Shown here piece by piece: positions 1 to 6,170 of a stretch of 8,023 nt of DNA. Within the stretch, counting starts at the first letter, position 1. Each line of letters starts with the position of its first letter. The notes beneath the pieces are model-generated. The model ran no database searches. It was not told where the DNA came from and saw only the letters and a list, made by a program, of their open reading frames with translations. The position numbers and the translations under genes were made by a program. The stretch is from Clostridia bacterium (lineage in GTDB: Bacteria; Bacillota_A; Clostridia; UBA1212): NCBI GenBank assembly GCA_017464985.1, contig JAFTXL010000158.1, positions 1 through 8,023 of the forward strand. Direction: 5' to 3'.

Positions 1-335
1 CCTGCAATCGCTGTCCCATACAAAAAAGGCTCTACTATTGCTTCCGTTATAACCTTGATGTCAGCCATTCCATCAATGAAAACAAGCATTGCGTTTTTCG
101 GCTTACTGTTTCCTGAATTCAAGGTAATATTTCTAAACCGTATATCGTCAGTACCTTCAAAAATACTTTTTAATGTTTTTTCATTTATATACAAGTACGG
201 TGATATCTCACCGCTCCCCCCGGCAGCGCCTGCCGTGCTGCTTACACAACCAAAAGAGCCGGCATCACTTTCGGCTCCGCTTACATGTTTCTTTTTTGAG
301 TTATATTTTATTTTGCGAAAAATCTTTCTGAGCAT
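1..335 (-). CDS. GerA-family spore germination protein, N-terminal part (cut by left edge)
   Basis: GerA-family A subunits are integral membrane components of nutrient germinant receptors in the spore inner membrane. Only the first 111 residues are visible. The recognisable part is the start of the family's cytosolic N-terminal domain: a stretch of the type LKSIFEGTDDIRFRNI (about residues 55-70) followed by AMLVFIDGMADIKVITEAI (about 82-100). These correspond to the family pattern of 'lk.ifg.s.Dv..R.f' and 'a.liYidGlvd...i.e.il.pl'. The first 20 residues are very basic. Residues 25-45 form a Ser/Gly/Ala-rich linker, which is ordinary for these N-termini. I chose the ATG at 335 because it has AAAGG about 10 nt upstream; an in-frame ATG at 356 would add 7 residues but has a poorer ribosome site and lies almost on the predicted transcription start. 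The antisense strand is also open here but codes for nothing recognisable. Family assignment is fairly sure; the subunit name (GerAA, GerKA etc.) cannot be decided. Confidence 0.8.
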   Translation of the reverse strand, partial: MLRKIFRKIKYNSKKKHVSGAESDAGSFGCVSSTAGAAGGSGEISPYLYINEKTLKSIFEGTDDIRFRNITLNSGNSKPKNAMLVFIDGMADIKVITEAIVEPFLYGTAIA

Positions 336-351
336 AAAAATCCGGCCTTTA

Positions 352-369
352 TACATAATTTCTTATGTA
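352..369 (-). repeat. 7-bp inverted repeat with GAAA loop in germination-gene leader
   Basis: On the minus strand TACATAA and TTATGTA flank a GAAA tetraloop (loop 359-362). The arms are perfect. The element lies where the predicted transcript starts and covers the alternative upstream ATG at 354-356, so it could disfavour that start. AT-rich arms make a stable RNA hairpin doubtful. Confidence 0.35.
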
Positions 370-396
370 GTATGACCGAATAACAAAAAAATATGA
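368..396 (-). promoter_or_regulatory. Candidate sigma-G (forespore) promoter for the germination gene
   Basis: Read on the minus strand, a -10-like CATACTA (368-374) fits the sigma-G/sigma-F pattern CATnnTA. It is preceded after 17 nt by TCATA (392-396), close to the sigma-G -35 pattern GnATR. Transcription would start near 361, which leaves a leader of about 26 nt before the ATG at 335. GerA-family operons in Bacillus subtilis are known to be sigma-G dependent, so the position makes sense. The motif is short and the region is AT-rich, so chance agreement is possible. Confidence 0.35.
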
Positions 397-410
397 TTTA
401 AAATTCACAA

Positions 411-448
411 ATAAAAAGAAGAACCGCCTCTGAGAAAGACGATTCTTC
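411..448 (-). terminator. Rho-independent terminator after pgi
   Basis: On the minus strand a 12-bp stem (arms 437-448 and 418-429, all paired if G-U pairs are allowed, beginning GAAGAA and ending TTCTTC) encloses a 7-nt loop (430-436). It is followed directly by TTTTTAT (411-417). It sits about 55 nt past the pgi stop codon and closes the unit formed by the three upstream genes. The T-run is only on the minus-strand side, which fixes the orientation. Confidence 0.88.
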
Positions 449-502
449 CAAAAAACTCAATTCATACGCTGCCTTCCGGCAAGCAAATTTATCGCACAAA
501 AA

Positions 503-1816
503 TCAATATCCGGGTTTGCCGAGAAGTTTGAACATGTTTCTCTTGTATGCTTCAACACCGGGCTGATTGAACGGATTAACTCCGAGCATATAGCCGCTTA
601 TACCGCATGCCTTTTCAAAGAAGTATACAAGCGCGCCGAAGCTGTATTCGTCCATACCGGGAATTGTAACAGTAAGGTTCGGTACACCGCCATCAACGTG
701 CGCCATCATTGTACCGATAGAAGCCTGCTTATTAACATAATTCATGTCTTTTCCGGCAATGTAATTAAGTCCGTCGATGTTTTCCTCATCAGAAGTAATA
801 ATCATTTCAGCTGACGGATTTTCAACTGTGATAACAGTCTCAAAAAGATTTCTTCTGCCGTCCTGGATATACTGACCCATTGAGTGGAGGTCTGTTGTAA
901 AATCAACACCTGCCGGGAAAATACCCTTATTGTCCTTACCCTCGCTCTCACCGTAAAGCTGTTTCCACCACTCTGTGATGTAATGGAGGCTCGGCTCGTA
1001 GTTTACAAGAATCTCCGTCTCTTTACCTTTTCTATAAAGAGCATTTCTCACAGCTGCATACGCGTAGCAATCATTTTTTGTAACATCTGACTCTTTGTAT
1101 TCCTCATATGCGTCCTTTGCGCCCTGCATGATTTTATCGAGATCTGCGCCTGCGACACCGATAGGAAGAAGTCCTACAGGTGTGAGAACCGAAAATCTGC
1201 CTCCGACATCATCCGGAATAACAAAAGTTTCATAGCCCTCTCTGTCAGCAAGTGTACGGAGAGCTCCTCGGCTCTTATCTGTAGTCGCGTAAATTCTCTT
1301 TGCCGCGCCCTCTTTTCCGTATTTCTTTTCCATGTATTCCTTGAAGAAACGGAAAGCGATAGCAGGCTCTGTAGTTGTACCTGATTTTGAAATAACATTT
1401 ACGGAAATATCATATCCTTCAATGAGCTTCATAATGTCATTCATGTATGCAGCACTGATATTGCAGCCTGCGAAAATAACAGCTGTCTGCTTGCGGTCTT
1501 TTAGCGCCTGCATATTGTAAAAAGGACCTGTAAGCATCTCGATTGCAGCTCTTGCGCCGAGGTATGAACCGCCTATACCGATGACTATCAAAATGTCAGA
1601 ATCTGATTTAATCCGCTCAACACACTCCTTGATACGCGCATATTCTTCCTTGTCATAATTTACAGGAAGATCAACCCAGCCGACATAATCGTTTCCGGCA
1701 CCGGTTTTATTATGCAACATTTCATGAGCTGCACTTACTTGCGCAGAAAGCATTTCAACCTCATAAGGCTTAACAAACTGCTCTGCATTCTTATAATCAA
1801 ATTTAATTATACTCAT
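503..1816 (-). CDS. pgi: Glucose-6-phosphate isomerase
   Basis: Cytosolic enzyme interconverting glucose-6-phosphate and fructose-6-phosphate, a branch point of glycolysis, the pentose phosphate pathway and sugar-nucleotide synthesis. The 437 residues match the short, Bacillus-type form of about 450. SIS-type phosphosugar-binding motifs are visible: [13 protein letters not shown] (78-90) and SKSGTTTEP (143-151). The family signature [14 protein letters not shown] is at 202-215 and the second signature [15 protein letters not shown] is at 408-422. Catalytic residues by family comparison are R207, E290 (in QLYGESEGK), H311 (in TDLHSMGQ) and K425 (in VEAYKRN). AGGAG stands about 8 nt before the ATG. 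It follows the two-enzyme gene by 74 nt, with no convincing promoter or terminator between them, and an intrinsic terminator follows, so it is probably the last gene of an operon. Nothing looks damaged. Confidence 0.97.
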   Translation of the reverse strand: MSIIKFDYKNAEQFVKPYEVEMLSAQVSAAHEMLHNKTGAGNDYVGWVDLPVNYDKEEYARIKECVERIKSDSDILIVIGIGGSYLGARAAIEMLTGPFYNMQALKDRKQTAVIFAGCNISAAYMNDIMKLIEGYDISVNVISKSGTTTEPAIAFRFFKEYMEKKYGKEGAAKRIYATTDKSRGALRTLADREGYETFVIPDDVGGRFSVLTPVGLLPIGVAGADLDKIMQGAKDAYEEYKESDVTKNDCYAYAAVRNALYRKGKETEILVNYEPSLHYITEWWKQLYGESEGKDNKGIFPAGVDFTTDLHSMGQYIQDGRRNLFETVITVENPSAEMIITSDEENIDGLNYIAGKDMNYVNKQASIGTMMAHVDGGVPNLTVTIPGMDEYSFGALVYFFEKACGISGYMLGVNPFNQPGVEAYKRNMFKLLGKPGY

Positions 1817-1890
1817 GTTGTAAACTCCTCTCGTATTTTAAATCTCTTTAAATTTTTATTCATTCTGCCCCGATAAATTCCGGTCTGTCC

Positions 1891-4311
1891 TTACAGATTC
1901 TCTGCAACTTTTACAAGAAATTCTTCTAAGTCAAGGACATGTTTCTCTTCCAACTCGGATATGAGCGCAAGGTCGCCTGTCATATAACCTGATGCAACAG
2001 TTTCAAGAACTGACTGTTCCATTCTCTTTGCAAAAGCTGTAAGCTCTGTAATTCCGTCAAGCTCACCTCTGCGCGCCAAGGCTCCCGTCCATGCAAAAAT
2101 CGTCGCAATCGGATTTGTAGAAGTCTTTTCGCCGTTTAAGTACTTGTGATAGTGGCGCGGAATTGTTCCGTGAGCTGCTTCGTACTCGTAATATCCGTGA
2201 GGAGAAACAAGAACCGATGTCATCATTGCAAGGCTTCCGAAAGCAGTTGCGAGCATATCGGAGAATACATCTCCGTCATAGTTCTTACAAGCCCAGATGA
2301 AGCCGCCTTTTGATTTCATCACACGCGCGATGGCATCATCGATAAGCGTATAGAAATAAGTGATGCCGAGCGCTTCAAATTTTTCCTTATATTCATTTTC
2401 ATAAAGCTCATTAAAAATATCTTTAAAATGGTGGTCATATTTCTTTGAAATTGTATCTTTTGAAGAGAACCACAAATCCATTTTTTCAGCGATAGCATAC
2501 TCAAAACAAGCTCTTGCAAAACCCTCAATAGATGCGTCTTCATTGTGCATACCCATTACGATTCCGTCTGAATTTACAAAATCGTGAATCTCTGTCTTTG
2601 TAACAGTTCCGTCGGCAGCTGTGATAACAAGCTCTGCCTTAGAACCTTTTTCGATTTTTGAATCAACTGCGGAATAGAGGTCGCCGTATGCATGACGTGC
2701 AATTACGATAGGCTTTTCCCAACCTTTTACAAGAGGGCTGATACCGTCAACAAGAATCGGCGCTCTGAAAACAGTTCCGTCAAGGATTGAACGGATTGTG
2801 CCGTTAGGACTCTTATACATCTTTTTGAGATTGAATTCTTTCACACGAGCAGCATTCGGAGTAATAGTCGCACACTTAACTGCAACACCGTATTTTTTAG
2901 TAGCCAATGCAGAATCTCTTGTGACATGATCGTCTGTAGCGTCTCTGTTTTCGATTCCCAAATCGTAATATTCTGTCTTTAAATCAATGTACGGAGTAAG
3001 AAGAATATCCTTAATCTTTTTCCATACAATTCTTGTCATTTCGTCTCCGTCCATCTCGACCAGAGGTGTTTTCATCTGAATTTTATTTGCTTTCATATAC
3101 AAATCCCTTGCCCATGCGGGGCTGTCCTCTCCTTCTTTATTTTTTACCGGTGCAAATTCAACATTACGGTCAATACGCAATATACGCATATCATCAATAA
3201 AATCGAATGCATCAAAAAGAAATAATTCAAATTTATATGCATCGGGCTTTTCTGATGTAATCATGTCTCCCGAGCTGTTCATATATGTAATTTTTTTACA
3301 TGCTGTATGATAGCACATTCCGTTCCCGGCAATGTTTTTAAGGATATCGATGTTGAACATATAATTCAGCACGTTGGCATCGCCGTAAACCCATGTGCCG
3401 TTTTCATCTTTCATCTTTGCCTGTTCTTCCGGAATTTCCGTATACTCTATTACTCCCGGATGTCCGTCTTTGCGGCAAAGAATACCTGCTTTTTCATCAA
3501 AGCTGCGCTTTACAAATGACTTTGCCGATGCAGGTACACCTGCTTTTGCTGTATATCCTACAAACAGCGGGTCCGCCATATTCACAAGGCAGTTGTCAAT
3601 TCCGCAGATGAATACCCACGAAACACCTCTTTTATCCATGTCCGCAAGCGCACCCGAACTTACTATAGCGGAGAAAAGACCTCCATTTCCGTCAGGACTT
3701 CTGAGAACTTCACACTTGCTCTCAAGAAGAAGCTTTCCTTTCATGTCAATTACGGGAATCATATTCTGAGAAAAAAAGAAGATTTCACTCTTCGGATATC
3801 CAAAATAATCGTGTTCTTCAAAAAATTTAACGGTATCGCTGTGGTTTATCCGGCTCGTCATTATGTACCACGGAACAACCGCACCACATTCCTCTGACAC
3901 CTTTTTAAGTCCGTCACACTGTATCTCAAAAAGCGACTTGTGCGATGGCAATCCTATATCATAGGTACCTTTAGGGCCGTCATGTCCGAGTCTTGAACCT
4001 TGACCGCCTGCCATTGTAACTGCCGCAACTTTGCCCGCCTTTATAATTTCAACTCCAACACCGTAAAATTTCTGCGCATCAAAATCTTTCATGGCTGTTT
4101 TGTCTGCCGCCTCTATAGGCGACAATACCGCATTGCGGTTATTCTCCGTAGGTTTTCCTGCATCTTTATACAGACGCGCCATAAGCTCAAAGTCCACCGA
4201 ACGGATATCTGCAATCAATTTTTCGCGCTCCGTCTCCGACAGTTCATCATAGAAAGCTAGCAGATGCTCCTGTCCGTGTTTTTCAAGAAGCGTATATATT
4301 TCTGTTTTCAT
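1891..4311 (-). CDS. Fusion: UAP1-type UTP-sugar-1-P uridylyltransferase + NADP-isocitrate dehydrogenase
   Basis: One uninterrupted 806-residue frame holds two enzymes. Residues 1-405 are a UDPGP/UAP1-family pyrophosphorylase, forming a UDP-sugar from UTP and a sugar-1-phosphate. Visible motifs are the nucleotide loop MAGGQGSRLG (100-109) with PKG (113-115), LPSHKSLF (121-128), PWYIMTS (147-153), SPDGNGG (205-211), GIDN (237-240, metal-binding Asp) and FAPVKN with K390. Motif wording is closer to eukaryotic UDP-GlcNAc pyrophosphorylase than to GalU, but GlcNAc-1-P versus Glc-1-P cannot be decided. Residues 406-806 are a full-length isocitrate dehydrogenase of the eukaryotic cytosolic type. 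They include GDEMTR (422-427), IENRDAT (453-459), SPNGTIR (501-507), RHAYGD with R539 and Y546, K618, and metal Asp residues D658, D681 and D685. HGTIPRHY (714-721) carries the Arg-His pair expected for NADP. The join is abrupt, at M406. The ATG at 4311 has GAAAGG about 10 nt upstream. Both halves are sure; whether the cell makes one polypeptide is less so. Confidence 0.93.
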   Translation of the reverse strand: MKTEIYTLLEKHGQEHLLAFYDELSETEREKLIADIRSVDFELMARLYKDAGKPTENNRNAVLSPIEAADKTAMKDFDAQKFYGVGVEIIKAGKVAAVTMAGGQGSRLGHDGPKGTYDIGLPSHKSLFEIQCDGLKKVSEECGAVVPWYIMTSRINHSDTVKFFEEHDYFGYPKSEIFFFSQNMIPVIDMKGKLLLESKCEVLRSPDGNGGLFSAIVSSGALADMDKRGVSWVFICGIDNCLVNMADPLFVGYTAKAGVPASAKSFVKRSFDEKAGILCRKDGHPGVIEYTEIPEEQAKMKDENGTWVYGDANVLNYMFNIDILKNIAGNGMCYHTACKKITYMNSSGDMITSEKPDAYKFELFLFDAFDFIDDMRILRIDRNVEFAPVKNKEGEDSPAWARDLYMKANKIQMKTPLVEMDGDEMTRIVWKKIKDILLTPYIDLKTEYYDLGIENRDATDDHVTRDSALATKKYGVAVKCATITPNAARVKEFNLKKMYKSPNGTIRSILDGTVFRAPILVDGISPLVKGWEKPIVIARHAYGDLYSAVDSKIEKGSKAELVITAADGTVTKTEIHDFVNSDGIVMGMHNEDASIEGFARACFEYAIAEKMDLWFSSKDTISKKYDHHFKDIFNELYENEYKEKFEALGITYFYTLIDDAIARVMKSKGGFIWACKNYDGDVFSDMLATAFGSLAMMTSVLVSPHGYYEYEAAHGTIPRHYHKYLNGEKTSTNPIATIFAWTGALARRGELDGITELTAFAKRMEQSVLETVASGYMTGDLALISELEEKHVLDLEEFLVKVAENL
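3094..3109 (-). promoter_or_regulatory. Possible internal ribosome site and start for a separate isocitrate dehydrogenase
   Basis: Inside the fusion gene AAGGGA (3104-3109, minus strand) stands 7 nt before an in-frame ATG (3094-3096, codon 406). That is exactly where a stand-alone dehydrogenase of 401 residues would begin. The ATG is followed by A, giving ATGA, the tetranucleotide often found where two genes overlap by 4 nt. AAGGGA is only a moderate match to the AAGGAGG used by hpf, and both features can arise by chance, so this is a candidate rather than a site I am sure of. Confidence 0.35.
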
Positions 4312-4339
4312 TTATAATCTGCCTTTCTGCACTTTTGCA

Positions 4340-5263
4340 TCAATAATCTATTCCGACATGAAATTTCGATGAAACATATGAAATACAGCCTCCTATATAT
4401 GCCATAGCAGGACAACCCCATTTATACACATTAGACACCAAAAATGCATCATTTACGATATATGCAACAATACTGCCGATTATGAACACCAGAGCAAACG
4501 CTCCGACAGCAACAAAAGGTATATGTTTGCTCTTTTTAAATACACTGAAATGCACAAAAAGCGTCGACAGTATTTTCATCAACAGATACAATATCAATCC
4601 GCCTACTGCAAGAGATACAAAATATCCAAGTCCCATACAAATCTGGTCGAGCGTAATATTCGTAAACTTTAATGTTTCAAACCCGAGCGCAATAAGTATT
4701 TTCTCCGACAGAAAATACGCCGCCTTGCGCATAAAAAGATTCATTGCAAACAAATCAAACACCATAAGAATTGCAAGCATAACAATATATATTTTATTAT
4801 TTATTCCGCTTGAAAAATTAAATGCTGCCTCAGCTTTCTTGGCCGCTTCTGATCGGACACCTGATTTTTCTTTCTTGTCACGGCGGTGCTTTTCAGAAAC
4901 CAATTTCTCTTCGCTGAATGAGCCACTGTGTTTATGCTCTTTGAAATACGTGTCAGCTCTTCTGCGTGTATAATTTCTTGCCGACTCATGGTTTAAAACA
5001 TCACTTGTGTCATACGGTTCATCCTCTTCGGATTCCGCTTTTCCAGCTTCATCATGTGCCGTTTTGTCCGCTTCTTTTGCGTTTTCCGATTCATTTTCAC
5101 CGACCGTTTCAGCCGTTTCATTTACTTCTTTAGAAGAGGCTTCTCCATCGGACTCAGCTGTATAATCAGATTTAACATCGGCATCAGACTCTGCGAAAGC
5201 CGTACTTTCAGCGGCGTTATTCTCTTCTGTATGATTTTCTTTTGCAAAATCATTGTCTGTCAT
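4340..5263 (-). CDS. Membrane protein of unknown function with long acidic N-terminal tail
   Basis: I do not recognise a family. Of 307 residues, about 1-90 are rich in Glu, Asp, Ala, Ser and Asn with hardly any large hydrophobic residues, so they are probably disordered and, with no signal peptide, cytoplasmic. Residues 99-145 switch to a basic, hydrophilic segment rich in Arg, Lys and His. Hydrophobic helices follow at about 157-178, 207-238 and 246-272, with a weaker one at 281-297 just before the C-terminus, giving three or four membrane spans. There are no conserved catalytic motifs that I can see. A GGGG-containing purine stretch (AAAGGGG) lies about 11 nt before the ATG. The gene starts about 50 nt past the hpf terminator and ends 28 nt before the two-enzyme gene, so it is probably co-transcribed with that gene and pgi. 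Real coding is supported by the sharp change from charged tail to regular membrane helices and by the tight spacing. Confidence 0.8.
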   Translation of the reverse strand: MTDNDFAKENHTEENNAAESTAFAESDADVKSDYTAESDGEASSKEVNETAETVGENESENAKEADKTAHDEAGKAESEEDEPYDTSDVLNHESARNYTRRRADTYFKEHKHSGSFSEEKLVSEKHRRDKKEKSGVRSEAAKKAEAAFNFSSGINNKIYIVMLAILMVFDLFAMNLFMRKAAYFLSEKILIALGFETLKFTNITLDQICMGLGYFVSLAVGGLILYLLMKILSTLFVHFSVFKKSKHIPFVAVGAFALVFIIGSIVAYIVNDAFLVSNVYKWGCPAMAYIGGCISYVSSKFHVGIDY

Positions 5264-5300
5264 CCCAGTTTTAACCCCTTTAACATAAAATCAATCCATA

Positions 5301-5342
5301 TAACTCAAAGAGGCGGCGTTCCGCAAATTGCGGAACGCCGCC
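5301..5342 (-). terminator. Hairpin terminator after hpf
   Basis: A perfect 15-bp GC-rich inverted repeat (5312-5326 and 5328-5342; arm GGCGGCGTTCCGCAA) with a single central base, in practice a loop of a few nucleotides. It lies about 26 nt past the hpf stop codon. On the minus strand the stem is followed by TCTTTGAGTTA, a T-rich but interrupted tail, so termination may be incomplete. The stem is the most GC-rich stretch in its surroundings. Confidence 0.8.
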
Positions 5343-5368
5343 CTTCACTTAAGGTTTATTTTAACACT

Positions 5369-5899
5369 TTATTTAGGTACAATCAAGCCGTATGCGCCGT
5401 CATCTCTCTTGTATACAGTAGCAAAACTGCCTGTCTCAGAATTGTTGAACATATAAAATTTATGTCCGAGCATTTCCATATTCAAAATAGCATCCTGTAC
5501 CGACATAGGCTTCATTTCATAATTTTTCGTTCTAACTATCTCGAAATCGGAATCATCTTCATCATACTCTGCAGGAGCTGCCGGAATGTCAGGAATCTGA
5601 TGTTTGCTTCTCTTAAGTTTCGTCTTGCACTTCGACATCTGTCTTTCAAGAATATCCATACCTTTATCAAGAGCAGCAATCACAGCTTCTTTATCTGTGA
5701 CCTCAGCTCTGAGCTGTTGTCCTAAATACGGCATTGTCATCTCAACCTTAAATCCAAGTTTCTGCTCCGTCACCTTAACGTTCACAGCAACATCATTCTC
5801 ACTGAAATACCGGGAAAATCTCGCGTTGATCTTCTTCTCGATCGTCTCTGTGGTGGTGTTCCATAACCTCGCATTCTTGCAATTAATTTTTACTAACAT
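5369..5899 (-). CDS. hpf: Long-form ribosome hibernation promoting factor
   Basis: Binds the 30S decoding centre and dimerises 70S ribosomes into inactive 100S particles under slow growth or stress. The 176 residues fit the long form of Firmicutes. The N-terminal S30AE/YfiA-type domain (about 1-98) shows the alternating strand and helix pattern, with TEQKLGFKVEMTM at about 44-56 and a basic helix ending RQMSKCKTKLKR (86-97). An acidic, Pro/Ala-containing linker follows (about 101-120). The C-terminal dimerisation domain (about 120-176) has VRTKNYEMKPMSVQDAI and HKFYMFNNSETG, typical of the long form. A consensus AAGGAGG (5908-5914) stands 8 nt before the ATG. It has its own promoter and terminator, so it is probably transcribed mainly alone. 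HPF in Firmicutes is usually under stationary-phase or stress control; here a dyad next to the -35 box is a candidate operator. Confidence 0.96.
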   Translation of the reverse strand: MLVKINCKNARLWNTTTETIEKKINARFSRYFSENDVAVNVKVTEQKLGFKVEMTMPYLGQQLRAEVTDKEAVIAALDKGMDILERQMSKCKTKLKRSKHQIPDIPAAPAEYDEDDSDFEIVRTKNYEMKPMSVQDAILNMEMLGHKFYMFNNSETGSFATVYKRDDGAYGLIVPK

Positions 5900-6016
5900 G
5901 CCTAATTCCTCCTTTTGTTATAAAGCTCTCGGTATTGGCTGAAATAGTACCGTATAAATTATATTTGATTAACAAGCACCAAACCGCTCCCGATGCTCAA
6001 CTCTTAATATGTTTAT

Positions 6017-6045
6017 ATTATACACAAAACCACTATACATTACAA
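6017..6045 (-). promoter_or_regulatory. Promoter of hpf
   Basis: On the minus strand a perfect -10 TATAAT (6017-6022) and a partial -35 TTGTAA (6040-6045, 4 of 6 to TTGACA) are separated by 17 nt. Transcription would start near 6010, giving a leader of about 110 nt before hpf. I see no known riboswitch in that leader. It contains only weak potential stems, one near the transcript start (AGCATC with GGTGCT) and one with CGGTA and TACCG arms upstream of the ribosome site. Confidence 0.65.
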
Positions 6046-6062
6046 GTACAAAAATTGTACTT
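6044..6062. repeat. 19-nt dyad overlapping the hpf -35 box
   Basis: AAGTACAA and TTGTACTT, perfect 8-nt arms, flank AAA (6052-6054). The proximal arm overlaps the -35 hexamer by two bases, and the rest lies just upstream. Symmetry, size and position suit a dimeric transcription factor binding site. The protein that would bind is unknown. Confidence 0.55.
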
Positions 6063-6170
6063 ATCAATACGGCTGAAAGCTGACAAATATGAACGTTTCG
6101 GCATAAATCTTATGAAATAAATTATTATTTTTCGCACAAAATTCTGTAAACGATTTTACTGGCTATGCAG

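Noticed and set aside
258..285. GAGCCG...CGGCTC hairpin followed by a T-rich stretch on the plus strand
   Set aside because: It lies inside the coding part of the germination gene on the other strand, and there is no plus-strand gene for it to terminate.
55..375. Plus-strand open frame of 106 codons
   Set aside because: It lies antisense to the GerA-type N-terminus, whose family motifs are clear on the minus strand; the plus-strand translation is hydrophobic without motifs.
1817..1890. Possible promoter or terminator between the fusion gene and pgi
   Set aside because: Only a 3-bp CCG/CGG stem and no paired -35/-10 elements with correct spacing; the ribosome site for pgi is the only supportable signal.
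4482..4973. Plus-strand open frame of 163 codons
   Set aside because: Antisense to the membrane-protein gene; no ribosome site or family pattern. Low stop density here reflects the codon use of the minus-strand gene.
5054..5725. Plus-strand open frame of 223 codons
   Set aside because: Runs antisense through two genes and across the hpf terminator hairpin; composition (Phe, Ile, Arg, Cys) is typical of a shadow frame.
5900..6010. Possible riboswitch or structured leader of hpf
   Set aside because: Two short stems (6 and 5 bp) can be drawn, but no known riboswitch core is recognisable and the region is too AT-rich to trust them.
5935..6120. Plus-strand open frame of 61 codons in the gap upstream of hpf
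   Set aside because: It covers the hpf promoter and dyad, has no clear ribosome site, and its composition is not protein-like.
6063..6170. Possible terminator after the zinc-ribbon gene (GTAAA...TTTAC stem)
   Set aside because: Only five AT-rich base pairs and no proper T-run following; not enough to call a terminator.
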